From contig CAKTPQ010000004.1 in assembly GCA_934591745.1 (NCBI GenBank), positions 4,485 to 68,484 of the forward strand: a stretch of DNA of 64,000 nucleotides, given 5' to 3'. The position numbers were made by a program, and so were the translations under genes. This document shows, piece after piece, positions 43,222 through 51,159 of the stretch. The DNA comes from an uncultured Oscillospiraceae bacterium (GTDB lineage: Bacteria > Bacillota > Clostridia > Oscillospirales > Oscillospiraceae). The stretch's first letter is position 1. The number at the start of each line of letters is the position of its first letter. A model generated the notes under the pieces. The model made no database searches, was not told where the DNA came from, and saw only the letters and a program-made list of their open reading frames with translations.

Positions 43222-43252
43222 AAAAAAAGAGCCGCCCTGCAAGCAGAGCGGC
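43222..43252 (-). terminator. Minus-strand terminator with no annotated gene in front
   Basis: On the minus strand GCCGCTCTGC pairs with GCAGGGCGGC (tight loop), followed by CTCTTTTTTT. No minus-strand gene lies to its right within reach. Confidence 0.65.
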
Positions 43253-43279
43253 CCAAGCGGGTGGGATATTGGAAAGCTT
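43222..43279 (-). ncRNA. Candidate small RNA between the Cys-Ala tail gene and hpf
   Basis: A perfect minus-strand TATAAT lies at 43285-43290. A possible TTTACA at 43311-43316 gives a long 20-base spacer. About 58 bases later comes the strong terminator at 43222-43252. The intervening sequence holds GGAAGCTTTCC and no convincing ORF. Together these suggest a short transcript of about 60 bases. The intergenic region 43136-43520 has no other gene. Confidence 0.35.
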
Positions 43280-43417
43280 CCTCTATTATAGTAACGCAAG
43301 CCCGTCCCCGTGTAAATAGGAGGTTTTGCCGCATTTCCGCGACTTTTGGGGAGCGTTGTCGAATGTGTCCGAATTGCAAACGATTTGTGAAGTTTTCACA
43401 AATTCTCTCAAAACCGC

Positions 43418-43446
43418 TTTTCAAACCTACTGCGATTTGCTATAAT
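43418..43446 (+). promoter_or_regulatory. Putative hpf promoter
   Basis: TTTTCA, 17-base spacer, TATAAT preceded by TGC (extended -10); 74 bases before the hpf ATG. Confidence 0.65.
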
Positions 43447-43520
43447 ACGGACAAGGATAAAGGGAAACGGCTCCCCGACCCTACCCTGTGTTTACCGCAC
43501 TGACGAAAGGAGCAAGTATT

Positions 43521-44060
43521 ATGAAGTTCACATTCGCCTGCAAGAAGATCTCCCTCAACGACTCCATCAAGGAATACGCGGAAAAGAAGATCAGCAAGCT
43601 GGATAAGTATTTTCCGGAGGAGGCAGACGCCTTTGTGACCTTTGCCGTGGAGAAGAAGAACCGCTGCGTGGTAGAGCTGACCATCCGCAGCACCAACGGC
43701 ACGTTGTTCCGCGCCCAGACGGAGGACCCCGACGGCGACATGCGCGGCGCCATTGACGAGGCTGTCAGCTTTATCGACCGCCGCATCCGCAAGAACAAGA
43801 CGCGGCTGGCCAAGAACCTGCGGCCCGACGCGCTGGTCTCCTCCGTTCCCGCAGAGTTCGACGTGGTGGAGGACAACGACTTCGACATCATCCGCACCAA
43901 GCGCTTTGCCGTCAAGCCCATGACCACCGACGAGGCCATCCTGCAGATGAACCTGCTGGATCACTCGTTCTATGTGTTCCGCCGCATTGACGACAACGTT
44001 ATCTGCGTGGTGTACCACCGCCACAACGGCGGCTACGGCCTCATCGAGGCGGTGGAGTGA
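43521..44060 (+). CDS. hpf: Long ribosome hibernation promoting factor
   Basis: Dimerises 70S ribosomes into inactive 100S particles in stationary phase. 179 residues: the N-terminal ribosome-binding domain (KEYAEKKISKLDKYF) and the C-terminal dimerisation domain (IIRTKRFAVKPMTTDEAILQMNLLDHSFYVF) mark the long form of Firmicutes. I use the ATG at 43521 with GAAAGGAG upstream. Own promoter and terminator. Confidence 0.96.
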   Translation: MKFTFACKKISLNDSIKEYAEKKISKLDKYFPEEADAFVTFAVEKKNRCVVELTIRSTNGTLFRAQTEDPDGDMRGAIDEAVSFIDRRIRKNKTRLAKNLRPDALVSSVPAEFDVVEDNDFDIIRTKRFAVKPMTTDEAILQMNLLDHSFYVFRRIDDNVICVVYHRHNGGYGLIEAVE

Positions 44061-44077
44061 TAGATCGCATTCCCGAA

Positions 44078-44103
44078 GGGGCGGCGCAGCCGCCCCTTTT
44101 TTC
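44078..44103 (+). terminator. Rho-independent terminator after hpf
   Basis: GGGGCGGC, loop GCA, GCCGCCCC, then six T. Confidence 0.88.
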
Positions 44104-44132
44104 TTGCAAAAATCCCGCCCATCCGCCATAAT
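44104..44132 (+). promoter_or_regulatory. Putative promoter of the alcohol dehydrogenase gene
   Basis: TTGCAA, 17-base spacer, CATAAT; follows directly on the hpf terminator. Confidence 0.5.
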
Positions 44133-44157
44133 AGGGGAAACGAAAGGAGGCATCCCC

Positions 44158-45345
44158 GTGAACCTGCTCCACCTCTGGTACCGGATATACCAATGCATTT
44201 TCGGCCTGGGCGCCCGCCTGCTGCCCTGGCGCAGACCGGAGACAGTCACCGGCCCCGGCAGCCTCAGCTGCATCCCGTCCCTCCTGACGAAGTACGGCGC
44301 CCGCCGCCCGCTGGTAGTGGCCAGCCGCCGCCAGTGCGCCGACCCCGCCTTTCAGCAGATGCTCTCCCAATTGGAGGGCTATGCTCTGTTCTCCGACATA
44401 CAGCCCAACCCGCCGGTGTCCGCCGTGGAGGCCGCCACCGCGCTGTACCGCCGGGAGGGCTGCGACAGTCTGGTGGCCGTAGGCGGCGGCAGCCCCATGG
44501 ACACCGCCAAGGCCGCGGCGGCGCTGCTGGTCAGGCCCGACAGAACACTCCCCCAGCTGGCCGGCCTCCTGAAGGTGCGCCGCCCCATCCCGCCCTTCAT
44601 CGCCGTGCCCACCACTGCCGGCACCGGCTCGGAGACCACCATCGCCGCCGTCGTCACCGGCGCGGACCACCACAAGTACGCCGTCAGCGACCTGTGCCTC
44701 ATCCCCCGCTGCGCCGTGCTGGACCCGCTGCTCACCGTGTCTCTGCCGCCCCGCACCACTGCCGAGACGGGCATGGACGCCCTGACCCACGCGGTGGAGG
44801 CCTGCCTCAGCCGCTTTTACCCCACCCGCGAGACTGACCGGCTGGCAGAGCAGGCCGTTGTCACCATCTTCCGCACACTGGAGCACGCCTGTGCCCACGG
44901 CGGCGACGTGGATGCCCGGCAGGCGCTGCTCACCGCCTCCTATCAGGCCGGCGCCGCCTTCACCCGGGCCAGCGTGGGCAACGTCCACGCCATTGCCCAC
45001 ACGCTGGGCGGCCTGTACGGCGTGGGCCACGGCCTTGCCAACGCGGTGCTGCTGCCCGTGGTCCTCCGGGACTACGGCCCGGCGGCCCATCGGAAGCTGG
45101 CCCGTCTGGCGGAGTTGGTGGGTCTCACCGGCGGCACCGATGCGGAGAAGGCCAACGCCTTCATTGACGCCGTTCTGGCCATGAACGCCCGGCTGGGCAT
45201 CCCCACCGGCTTTTCCTGCATCCGGGAGGAGGACCTGCCCCAGATGGCCGCCTGGGCCGCGGCGGAGGCCAACCCCACCTACCCCGTGCCGGTGATCTAC
45301 GACCGCGCCCGCTTTATCCGGGTCTTCCGGCAGGTCATGCAGTGA
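44158..45345 (+). CDS. Iron-containing alcohol dehydrogenase family protein
   Basis: NAD(P)-dependent dehydrogenase fold, 395 residues. It has GGGSPMDTAKAAAAL (nucleotide binding), PTTAGTGSETT, the metal ligands in DALTHAVEACLS and later histidines in NVHAIAHTLGGLYGVGHG. The first 25 residues (NLLHLWYRIYQCIFGLGARL) are unusually hydrophobic/amphipathic for this soluble family. GTG start at 44158 with GAAAGGAGG upstream. It could reduce an aldehyde such as butyraldehyde, but substrate is unknown. Confidence 0.92.
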   Translation: MNLLHLWYRIYQCIFGLGARLLPWRRPETVTGPGSLSCIPSLLTKYGARRPLVVASRRQCADPAFQQMLSQLEGYALFSDIQPNPPVSAVEAATALYRREGCDSLVAVGGGSPMDTAKAAAALLVRPDRTLPQLAGLLKVRRPIPPFIAVPTTAGTGSETTIAAVVTGADHHKYAVSDLCLIPRCAVLDPLLTVSLPPRTTAETGMDALTHAVEACLSRFYPTRETDRLAEQAVVTIFRTLEHACAHGGDVDARQALLTASYQAGAAFTRASVGNVHAIAHTLGGLYGVGHGLANAVLLPVVLRDYGPAAHRKLARLAELVGLTGGTDAEKANAFIDAVLAMNARLGIPTGFSCIREEDLPQMAAWAAAEANPTYPVPVIYDRARFIRVFRQVMQ

Positions 45346-45355
45346 ACAAAACCGC

Positions 45356-45392
45356 AGAAAGGGCCGGACGCCTTTGGCGTCCGGCCCTTTCT
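45356..45392. terminator. Bidirectional terminator between the dehydrogenase and the small membrane protein
   Basis: AGAAAGGGCCGGACGCC, loop TTT, GGCGTCCGGCCCTTTCT. Confidence 0.82.
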
Positions 45393-45425
45393 GTATGGTA
45401 AAGAGAGAAAAGGGAAGAGTTGGTG

Positions 45426-45611
45426 TTACAGCAGCGTACACAGCAGGTTCAGCTCCGCCACGAACCACACCGGAAACAGCATGGCGCACACGCGGGCCAC
45501 CGGGGTGATGTTCCCCGTCAGCAGGCATGCCATCGTATAGACGATCATGGCGGTGACCACCACGGCGGCGATGGCCAGCAGGGAAACAGTGGAAGACTTG
45601 GTTTTTGTCAT
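45426..45611 (-). CDS. Small two-helix membrane protein of unknown function
   Basis: 61 residues from the ATG at 45611 (AAAGGAG nine bases upstream). Two hydrophobic helices: about 8-30 (VSLLAIAAVVVTAMIVYTMACLL) and 38-60. No known family is recognised. It is divergent from the LysR gene and their promoters share bases, so it is a likely target of that regulator. Confidence 0.65.
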   Translation of the reverse strand: MTKTKSSTVSLLAIAAVVVTAMIVYTMACLLTGNITPVARVCAMLFPVWFVAELNLLCTLL

Positions 45612-45642
45612 AGGGAACAACTCCTTTCTTGTTTGTGGCCCC

Positions 45643-45671
45643 ATCATAGCACCAAAATTTATACTTGTAAA
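45643..45671 (-). promoter_or_regulatory. Putative promoter of the small membrane protein
   Basis: Minus strand TTTACA, 17-base spacer, TATGAT. Its -35 box overlaps the -35 box of the LysR promoter. Confidence 0.55.
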
Positions 45672-45693
45672 ATTGATTATTAACGCGTATAAT
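45665..45693 (+). promoter_or_regulatory. Putative promoter of the LysR gene
   Basis: TTGTAA, 17-base spacer, TATAAT. It overlaps the divergent minus-strand promoter by five bases. Confidence 0.6.
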
Positions 45694-45723
45694 ATAGATG
45701 AAAGCTATAATTGGAGGACGCCA

Positions 45724-46623
45724 ATGACCACACTCGATATTGAAACTTTCTTCGCTGTGCTGGATCACGGCACCATGACGGCAGCGGCAGAAGCGCTGTT
45801 CATTACCCAGCCCACCCTGACGGCCCGGCTCCAGGCGCTGGAGTCGGAGGTCGGCGCGCCCCTGTTCCAGCGGGGCAAGGGCCAGCGCCACATCACTCTG
45901 ACGGAGGCAGGCCAGCGGTTCCTGCCTCTGGCCCGCCGGTGGCAGAACCTGCTGACGGAGACGCAGACATTTTCCTCCGCCGGCCGCCGGGAATTTCTTC
46001 ACGTTATTGCGGCCTATACCGCCAACCAGTACATCCTGCCCCCGGTGTACCAGCGCTTTCTGGAGCGTGAGCTGCCGGTATCCCTGTGGGTGGAGACTAT
46101 GCGTACCTACGAGGCGGTGACGGCGGTGGCCCGGGGCGACGCGGACATGGCCATCGTGGACGGCGGCCTGCACTACGACCTGCAGATCGAGGCCCGGCCC
46201 CTGTTCCGCGAGTCCTTCTTCCTGGTGGTGCCGCTGGATCTGGAGCTGCCGGACACGGTGCATCCCTCCATGCTCCATGTGGAGGATGAGATACTGGTCT
46301 CCGGCCAGCCGGAGATCCTCCAGTGGCACGACTGCTGGTTTGGCGTGGACGCCCGTCCGCTGCTGTATACCGACATTCCCCAGCTGGCGGAGACACTGCC
46401 CTCCTGTGGGCGGCGCTGGGTCATCTGTCCTGCCGCGGCCGCGGCCTATTCTGTCCGCCAGTACGGCACCGTCCGCGCCCTGCGTCTGGACGAAGCCCCC
46501 GCCGACCGCACATTTTACCTGGTGACGCCCAAGGGCCGTCCCCTCTCCGATGCGTCGGAGCAGCTGCTGACCGACCTCCAGGCCCACCTCCGCACCGTGG
46601 ATGGCATCCATTTATTTGAATAA
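45724..46623 (+). CDS. LysR-type transcriptional regulator
   Basis: 299 residues. The N-terminal winged helix-turn-helix is clear (DIETFFAVLDHGTMTAAAEALFITQPTLTARLQ at about 4-36). The effector domain (from about 90) is of the periplasmic-binding-protein type. Inducer is unknown. ATG at 45724 with GGAGG upstream. Faces away from the 61-residue membrane protein, the common arrangement for LysR targets. Confidence 0.94.
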   Translation: MTTLDIETFFAVLDHGTMTAAAEALFITQPTLTARLQALESEVGAPLFQRGKGQRHITLTEAGQRFLPLARRWQNLLTETQTFSSAGRREFLHVIAAYTANQYILPPVYQRFLERELPVSLWVETMRTYEAVTAVARGDADMAIVDGGLHYDLQIEARPLFRESFFLVVPLDLELPDTVHPSMLHVEDEILVSGQPEILQWHDCWFGVDARPLLYTDIPQLAETLPSCGRRWVICPAAAAAYSVRQYGTVRALRLDEAPADRTFYLVTPKGRPLSDASEQLLTDLQAHLRTVDGIHLFE

Positions 46624-46667
46624 AAACAGGGTCTGCGCACACAGTGCGCGGACCCTGTTTCTTTTTT
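46624..46667. terminator. Bidirectional terminator between the LysR and HAD genes
   Basis: AAACAGGGTC plus GCGCAC, loop ACA, GTGCGC plus GACCCTGTTT, then CTTTTTT. It serves the two convergent genes. Confidence 0.85.
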
Positions 46668-46673
46668 GCCGCT

Positions 46674-47555
46674 TCACTCGAACAGGCCCACCTGCTCCGG
46701 CAGGTCGCCCCGCCCGATGGCCTGCAGCTGCTGGGCATTCTCGGCGGTAAGGGCGTCGCTGATGGCCATTTTCCGGATGATGTTCTTCACGGTGCCGTCC
46801 AGTCCCGTGCCCTCCCGATAGTCGGCGGGGAAGATGAAGTCCACCCGTCCCTTGCTCAGCAGGTCCTCCACACCGGCCCGGTTGCCGGCCTGATACACGG
46901 CGATGGCCTGCCCGCCGTAGGCCCGCATCATCTTCATGCACGGCACATCGGAAAGACCGTCTCCCACATAGATCATGTTGGTGAAGGGAATGCGCTTGCT
47001 GTCGTCGGGCATGGAGTCGTTCAGCGTCTTGTCGTCGGACACGTCCAGCACGCCCTTGTTGATGCGGTAGACGAACTGGGTCTTGTTGGTAAAGTTGACG
47101 TCCAGCTTGGGCCATGTAGCCAGCCCCTCCTCGTTGTAGAAGAACTCGCAGGCGTAGATCTCCCGGAACTCATGGGCGATGCCGCTGCCCTCGATGATCT
47201 CCCGCAGGCCGGAGGAAATGACGTAGTGCTCGATGGTGACGCCCTGCGCCTCACCGAATTCGTTGATGCGCCGGAACCACTCCCGCACGCCGGGGAACAG
47301 CTCCATGCTGTGGCCGCAGCGCACCAGAAACTCCCGGTCCAGCCGCTTTCCCTGGGCGCGGCACTCCTCGATCATGGTGTACATGTAGGCCAGCAGGCCG
47401 TCCATCCGGTTGTCCCGTCCGAAGGTGTTGGCCTTGTACCAGAACTCCGCCGGTGTGTACCCCAGCGCCGGGATAAAGGCGTAGTCCTCCATGTCGGTGG
47501 TACACAGCGTCTTATCGAAATCGTACAGCAGCGCGATAATGGGTCTGTCCGTCAT
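46674..47555 (-). CDS. HAD-superfamily hydrolase
   Basis: Cytosolic phosphatase-type protein, 293 residues. The HAD motif I is LLYDFDKTL (DxDxT-like, nucleophile Asp), motif II in YVISSGL, motif IV YVGDGLSDVP. A long helical cap follows motif I. Substrate is unknown. It has AAGGAG upstream of the ATG and stands alone between two terminators. Confidence 0.88.
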   Translation of the reverse strand: MTDRPIIALLYDFDKTLCTTDMEDYAFIPALGYTPAEFWYKANTFGRDNRMDGLLAYMYTMIEECRAQGKRLDREFLVRCGHSMELFPGVREWFRRINEFGEAQGVTIEHYVISSGLREIIEGSGIAHEFREIYACEFFYNEEGLATWPKLDVNFTNKTQFVYRINKGVLDVSDDKTLNDSMPDDSKRIPFTNMIYVGDGLSDVPCMKMMRAYGGQAIAVYQAGNRAGVEDLLSKGRVDFIFPADYREGTGLDGTVKNIIRKMAISDALTAENAQQLQAIGRGDLPEQVGLFE

Positions 47556-47621
47556 CCACTCTCCTCCTTGTCATGTCTCCGCCGCCGCGTTCTTCACGGC
47601 CCGCCGGCGGTATCTCCTGAA

Positions 47622-47646
47622 AAAAGGCGGCCGAAGGCCGCCTTTT
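47622..47646 (-). terminator. Terminator after divIVA
   Basis: AAAAGGCGGCC, loop (GAA/TTC), GGCCGCCTTTT with T run on the minus strand. Confidence 0.8.
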
Positions 47647-47659
47647 CGGTTGTCCTGTG

Positions 47660-48358
47660 TTATTCCTTGCCCTTGTAGTTCCGTCCGAACTTCAGCTCGC
47701 CCAGATCGAAGGAAAACTCACTGGGCGCGGCACTGCCGTTCACCGGCGGGAACTTGATGGTAGGCTCGTCGGCGGCCTCCGCCGTCTCCGGCTTTGCCTC
47801 CTCCTGTGCCGGGGTATCGAACTGGGTCAGGATGTCCTGCTCGATGGTCTCCACGGCCTCGTCAGCCTGGGCGGCCTCCGCCGCCGGTGCCGCGGGCGCC
47901 AGCTCCAGCTCCGGCAGCGTCTGCAAAAACGCGGACTGCGCCTGACACAGCTCATCGGAGCGGCGGATGAAGTCCGCCAGCTTCTCCTGCGCCATCACCA
48001 GCTTCTGCTGGGCGGCCTTCTTCTCATCGTCCAGCCGCCGCACCTCGGCCTCTGCCTCGGCCTTGGCGTCCGCCAGCAGCTGATCCTTCTCGGCCTGCGC
48101 CTCCTGCACCAGCTTGGCGGCCATCTTCTGGGCCGTCAGCAGCGTCTGACGCATGGCATCCTCGGTGGAGCGGTACTCCTCCACCTTCTCCGCCAGCACC
48201 TTCAGCTTGGCTTTCAGCGTCACATTTTCCTTGTACAGCGCGGTGTAGTCCTCGGTCAGCGCGTCCAGGAACTCGTCCACGGCGCTCATGCTGTACCCGC
48301 CGCCGCCGAACGACGCTTTGGGGAATACCTTCTCAGAAACTTCCTGTGGTGTAAACAT
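47660..48358 (-). CDS. divIVA: DivIVA-domain cell-division/polarity protein
   Basis: Curvature-sensing coiled-coil protein, 232 residues. The N-terminal lipid-binding segment (MFTPQEVSEKVFPKASFGGGGYSMSAVDEFL) is characteristic. Long coiled coils run about 30-135 with many Glu/Lys/Ala. The C-terminal tail is Ala/Glu/Pro rich. It follows sepF in a division cluster also found in other Firmicutes. Confidence 0.92.
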   Translation of the reverse strand: MFTPQEVSEKVFPKASFGGGGYSMSAVDEFLDALTEDYTALYKENVTLKAKLKVLAEKVEEYRSTEDAMRQTLLTAQKMAAKLVQEAQAEKDQLLADAKAEAEAEVRRLDDEKKAAQQKLVMAQEKLADFIRRSDELCQAQSAFLQTLPELELAPAAPAAEAAQADEAVETIEQDILTQFDTPAQEEAKPETAEAADEPTIKFPPVNGSAAPSEFSFDLGELKFGRNYKGKE

Positions 48359-48385
48359 GGATGATCCCTCCGATCCCTTTCTTTT

Positions 48386-48850
48386 TTACAGGTACAGGCC
48401 GTTGTTCTCCAGCTCATCAATGAGATCGCCCATGATATCCACGGAGTACGGCGTGATGATGTAGGTGTTGGCCGCCACCTTCTTGATCTTGCCCTCACCG
48501 GCGTAGGCCACGCCGGACAGGAAGTCGATGAGCCGCCGGGCCACGTCCTTATTGGTGGACTCCAGATTCAGCACCACCGTCCGCTTCTCCTTCAGGTGGT
48601 CGGCGATCTCGGAGGCGTTCTCAAAGCGCTCAGGCTTCACCAGCACCACCTTCAGCTGAGTGGTGGCGTGGATGTTCACCACCTTGTTGTGGCGGTCCTC
48701 ACTGCGCCGCTCCTCACTGCGGCGGTCCTCCTTACGGTCCTCGAACGGGGAACGGGACTCCTTGACAGGCTCCTCAAAATCGTCCTCGTAGTCGTAATCC
48801 TCGTCGTCGTAGGGATGAATGATCTTTTTCAGCTCGTCCATGAAGCTCAT
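48386..48850 (-). CDS. sepF: Cell-division protein SepF
   Basis: Membrane-bound FtsZ partner, 154 residues. N-terminal amphipathic helix (MSFMDELKKIIHPYDD), a charged Glu/Arg-rich linker, then the SepF core (IADHLKEKRTVVLNLESTNKDVARRLIDFLSGVAYA) and the ending ITPYSVDIMGDL. It lies between yggS and divIVA as usual. Confidence 0.95.
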   Translation of the reverse strand: MSFMDELKKIIHPYDDEDYDYEDDFEEPVKESRSPFEDRKEDRRSEERRSEDRHNKVVNIHATTQLKVVLVKPERFENASEIADHLKEKRTVVLNLESTNKDVARRLIDFLSGVAYAGEGKIKKVAANTYIITPYSVDIMGDLIDELENNGLYL

Positions 48851-48868
48851 CGAAAAATACCTCCCGCG

Positions 48869-49564
48869 TTATTTTGTGTAGTCTCTGGCGCCGAAAATGG
48901 CGGTACCCACGCGAACCATATTGCTGCCCGCACGGATGGCGTCGGCGAAATCGCCGCTCATGCCCATGGAAAGACAATCTAATTCATTATTATACATTTT
49001 TTGATTTATGTCAACATATAGGGCATGTACTTTTTCAAAATACACCATATTTTCCGCCTGGGTGGCGTCCGCCGGTGGAATGGTCATCAGACCCCGCACC
49101 CGTACATGGGACAGCTCCTTGGCCCGTGCGGCGGCCTCGGCCACCGCCTCCGGTGCGAAGCCGCTCTTGGCCGCCTCGCCGCCGATGTTCACCTCCAGCA
49201 GGATATCCTGCACGATGCCCAGCTTTTCCGCCTGCCGCTGGATCTCCTCCAGCAGCTCCTGGGAGCCGACGGAGTGGATAAGCACGGCCTTGCCCACCAC
49301 CTGCCTGACCTTGTTGCGCTGCAAATGGCCGATAAAGTGCAGCGGCGCGCCGTCGTAGGCGCTCTCCGCCAGCTTGGCCGTCATTTCCTGCACCCGGTTC
49401 TCACCCAGAGCGTCGATGCCCGCCCGGATAGCCTCCTGACAGGCCGCCGCATCGTTCATTTTGCTGGCGCCCACCAGCGTGATGTCCGCGCCGGTGCGCC
49501 CTGTCTCCCGGGCCGCCTCGTCGATCTGGCGGCGGATCGCCGCAATATTTTCCGCAATAGACAT
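48869..49564 (-). CDS. yggS: PLP homeostasis protein (YggS family)
   Basis: PLP-binding barrel protein that controls pyridoxal phosphate supply, 231 residues. The PLP lysine is in LVGASKMND, with GENRVQEM, HFIGHLQRNK and SMGMSGDFADAI typical. I use the ATG at 49564 (AGGAGGAG upstream), not the longer reading. It is upstream of sepF in this cluster, as in many Firmicutes. A short AT-rich stretch near 48974-49020 lies in the coding region without breaking the frame. Confidence 0.95.
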   Translation of the reverse strand: MSIAENIAAIRRQIDEAARETGRTGADITLVGASKMNDAAACQEAIRAGIDALGENRVQEMTAKLAESAYDGAPLHFIGHLQRNKVRQVVGKAVLIHSVGSQELLEEIQRQAEKLGIVQDILLEVNIGGEAAKSGFAPEAVAEAAARAKELSHVRVRGLMTIPPADATQAENMVYFEKVHALYVDINQKMYNNELDCLSMGMSGDFADAIRAGSNMVRVGTAIFGARDYTK

Positions 49565-49607
49565 GAGAAGCTCCTCCTCTTTGTATTTCTGACCGGATCG
49601 TCGTCCG

Positions 49608-50819
49608 TTATCGTATGACCTTTCCATCGCTGAGCGCACCGGCCGTGGCGATGACCTCATCGCCGACCCGCAGCGTCTGGGTGTCGGACGCTCCGTCGGC
49701 GGCGCGCACCAGCGCGTACCCCTGTCCCTGATACAGCACGGTCACGGGGCGGAAGGCGGCGGTGCTGCCGTCCACGCAGTAGACGCCGGTGACGCCCTCC
49801 TCGCTGACCCGCAGGGCATTGGACGGCACCCGCAGCCCCTCATAGGTGCGCAGGATCACGTCCGCCGCCTGATGCCGCAGCAGCGTGGTCTGCGCCAGAT
49901 ACTTCCTGCAGGACAGCGTTACAGCCGCCTGCCCGTTCTCCGCCGCCGACACGGACACCACCTGCATCCGCAGGTTCTGGTCAAACCCCTTGGCGAACCG
50001 GAGCGTCACGGTGCCCAGCGCCTTCAGCTGGGCGGCCTGCGCCTCCGGCAGCGACACCACGTAGTACCATGTGTCGCCGTAGATGAGCTTGCCCATGTTG
50101 CTCTCCGTCCCGGCGGGCTGGAGCCGCGCCAGCTTCCCCGGCGTCACGTCCTCCAGAAACGCCGTGGTCAGCACCGTCTCATACCCGTCGCACACGGCGG
50201 AGTACGTCCCCGCCGCCTTGGCGGTGATGGTGGCCGCGCCGGAGAGCGACGCCTTCAGGCTGCTGATCTGCCCCTCCACCGCCTTGATCTCCGTCTCGAT
50301 CTCCTCCTGGGAGGTGTAGGGGTGGTCCCGTTTCAGCACAGCGGCCTTCAGCTGGGCGATGTCGCTGTCCGCGGCGGTGTAGTCGCCGCCGGTCAGGGCC
50401 TGCCGCAGCGTCAGGATGTCGCCGGTGATGGACGTGTCCAGCTTCAGCGCCGCGTCCGGGTCCAGATAAGATGTCAGCGCGAACTGCAGCTGCTGGAGCT
50501 GCAGTCCCAGCGTCTCGATCTGGCTGACGGTCTGCAAAGCCCCGTCGTCGGCGTACACCGTGGCCAGCACCTGTCCCACGCCTACGCGCTGCCCCTCCTG
50601 CCGCTCCCGGCTGAGGGTGCCGCTCTGGGCGGGCAGCACCTCCTCGTCCCGCAGCAGCCAGCCGTTAAGGGCGATGGTGTCCTCCGCCTGTCCCTCCGTC
50701 ACCAGCGTGGTGCTCACCGGGTCGGACAGATAGTTGTACAGCTGCACGGCGAAATAGAGCAGCACCGCCGCCAGCACGGCGATGGGCAGTATTTTCATAA
50801 GGGGCGATGATCTTTTCAT
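49608..50819 (-). CDS. HlyD-like membrane-fusion/adaptor protein
   Basis: 403 residues with a short basic start, one membrane helix (MKILPIAVLAAVLLYFAVQL), then a periplasmic-adaptor-like part. That includes a lipoyl-like barrel (WLLRDEEVLPAQSGTLS; QRVGVGQVLATVY), a helical hairpin (about 95-190) and a C-terminal beta domain. No transporter gene is nearby, so it is unlikely to serve a classic ABC pump. Such a protein next to sepF in Clostridia is known by position only. Function is not established. Confidence 0.75.
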   Translation of the reverse strand: MKRSSPLMKILPIAVLAAVLLYFAVQLYNYLSDPVSTTLVTEGQAEDTIALNGWLLRDEEVLPAQSGTLSRERQEGQRVGVGQVLATVYADDGALQTVSQIETLGLQLQQLQFALTSYLDPDAALKLDTSITGDILTLRQALTGGDYTAADSDIAQLKAAVLKRDHPYTSQEEIETEIKAVEGQISSLKASLSGAATITAKAAGTYSAVCDGYETVLTTAFLEDVTPGKLARLQPAGTESNMGKLIYGDTWYYVVSLPEAQAAQLKALGTVTLRFAKGFDQNLRMQVVSVSAAENGQAAVTLSCRKYLAQTTLLRHQAADVILRTYEGLRVPSNALRVSEEGVTGVYCVDGSTAAFRPVTVLYQGQGYALVRAADGASDTQTLRVGDEVIATAGALSDGKVIR

Positions 50820-50858
50820 GGTGCTTTCCTTTTATCGTCTGTATGTGCCTGCCGGAGG

Positions 50859-51101
50859 TCACACGGCGTCCGCCGCCTCGTCCTCCCGCAGCTCCACCGG
50901 CCGCAGCGGCGCGATGGTGGAAATGGCGTGCTTATAGATGACCTGCTGCTTTCCCTCGGAGTCCAGAATGACCACGAAGCAGTCAAAGCCGGTGATGGTG
51001 CCCCGCAGCTGGAATCCGTTGACCAGGAACATGGTCACGGGGATGTTCTGCTTCCGGGCGCGGGTGAGAAAGATCTCCTGAAGGTTGTTTGTCTTTTGCA
51101 T
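50859..51101 (-). CDS. hfq: RNA chaperone Hfq
   Basis: Hexameric Sm-like RNA chaperone, 80 residues. Sm1 has [22 protein letters not shown], and Sm2 has the KHAISTI motif. ATG at 51101 after GGAGCAG-type site. It follows miaA, the classic miaA-hfq pairing, and suggests sRNA regulation in this organism. Confidence 0.96.
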   Translation of the reverse strand: MQKTNNLQEIFLTRARKQNIPVTMFLVNGFQLRGTITGFDCFVVILDSEGKQQVIYKHAISTIAPLRPVELREDEAADAV

Positions 51102-51159
51102 ATCGTCTGCTCCTTTATATCTGTGTGCGGACGATAGGCCTGTCCTCCGTCCGCCGCTT

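Noticed and set aside
44041..46611. 856-residue ORF antisense to the dehydrogenase and LysR genes
   Set aside because: Runs across well-supported plus-strand genes, terminators and promoters; composition is that of a shadow frame.
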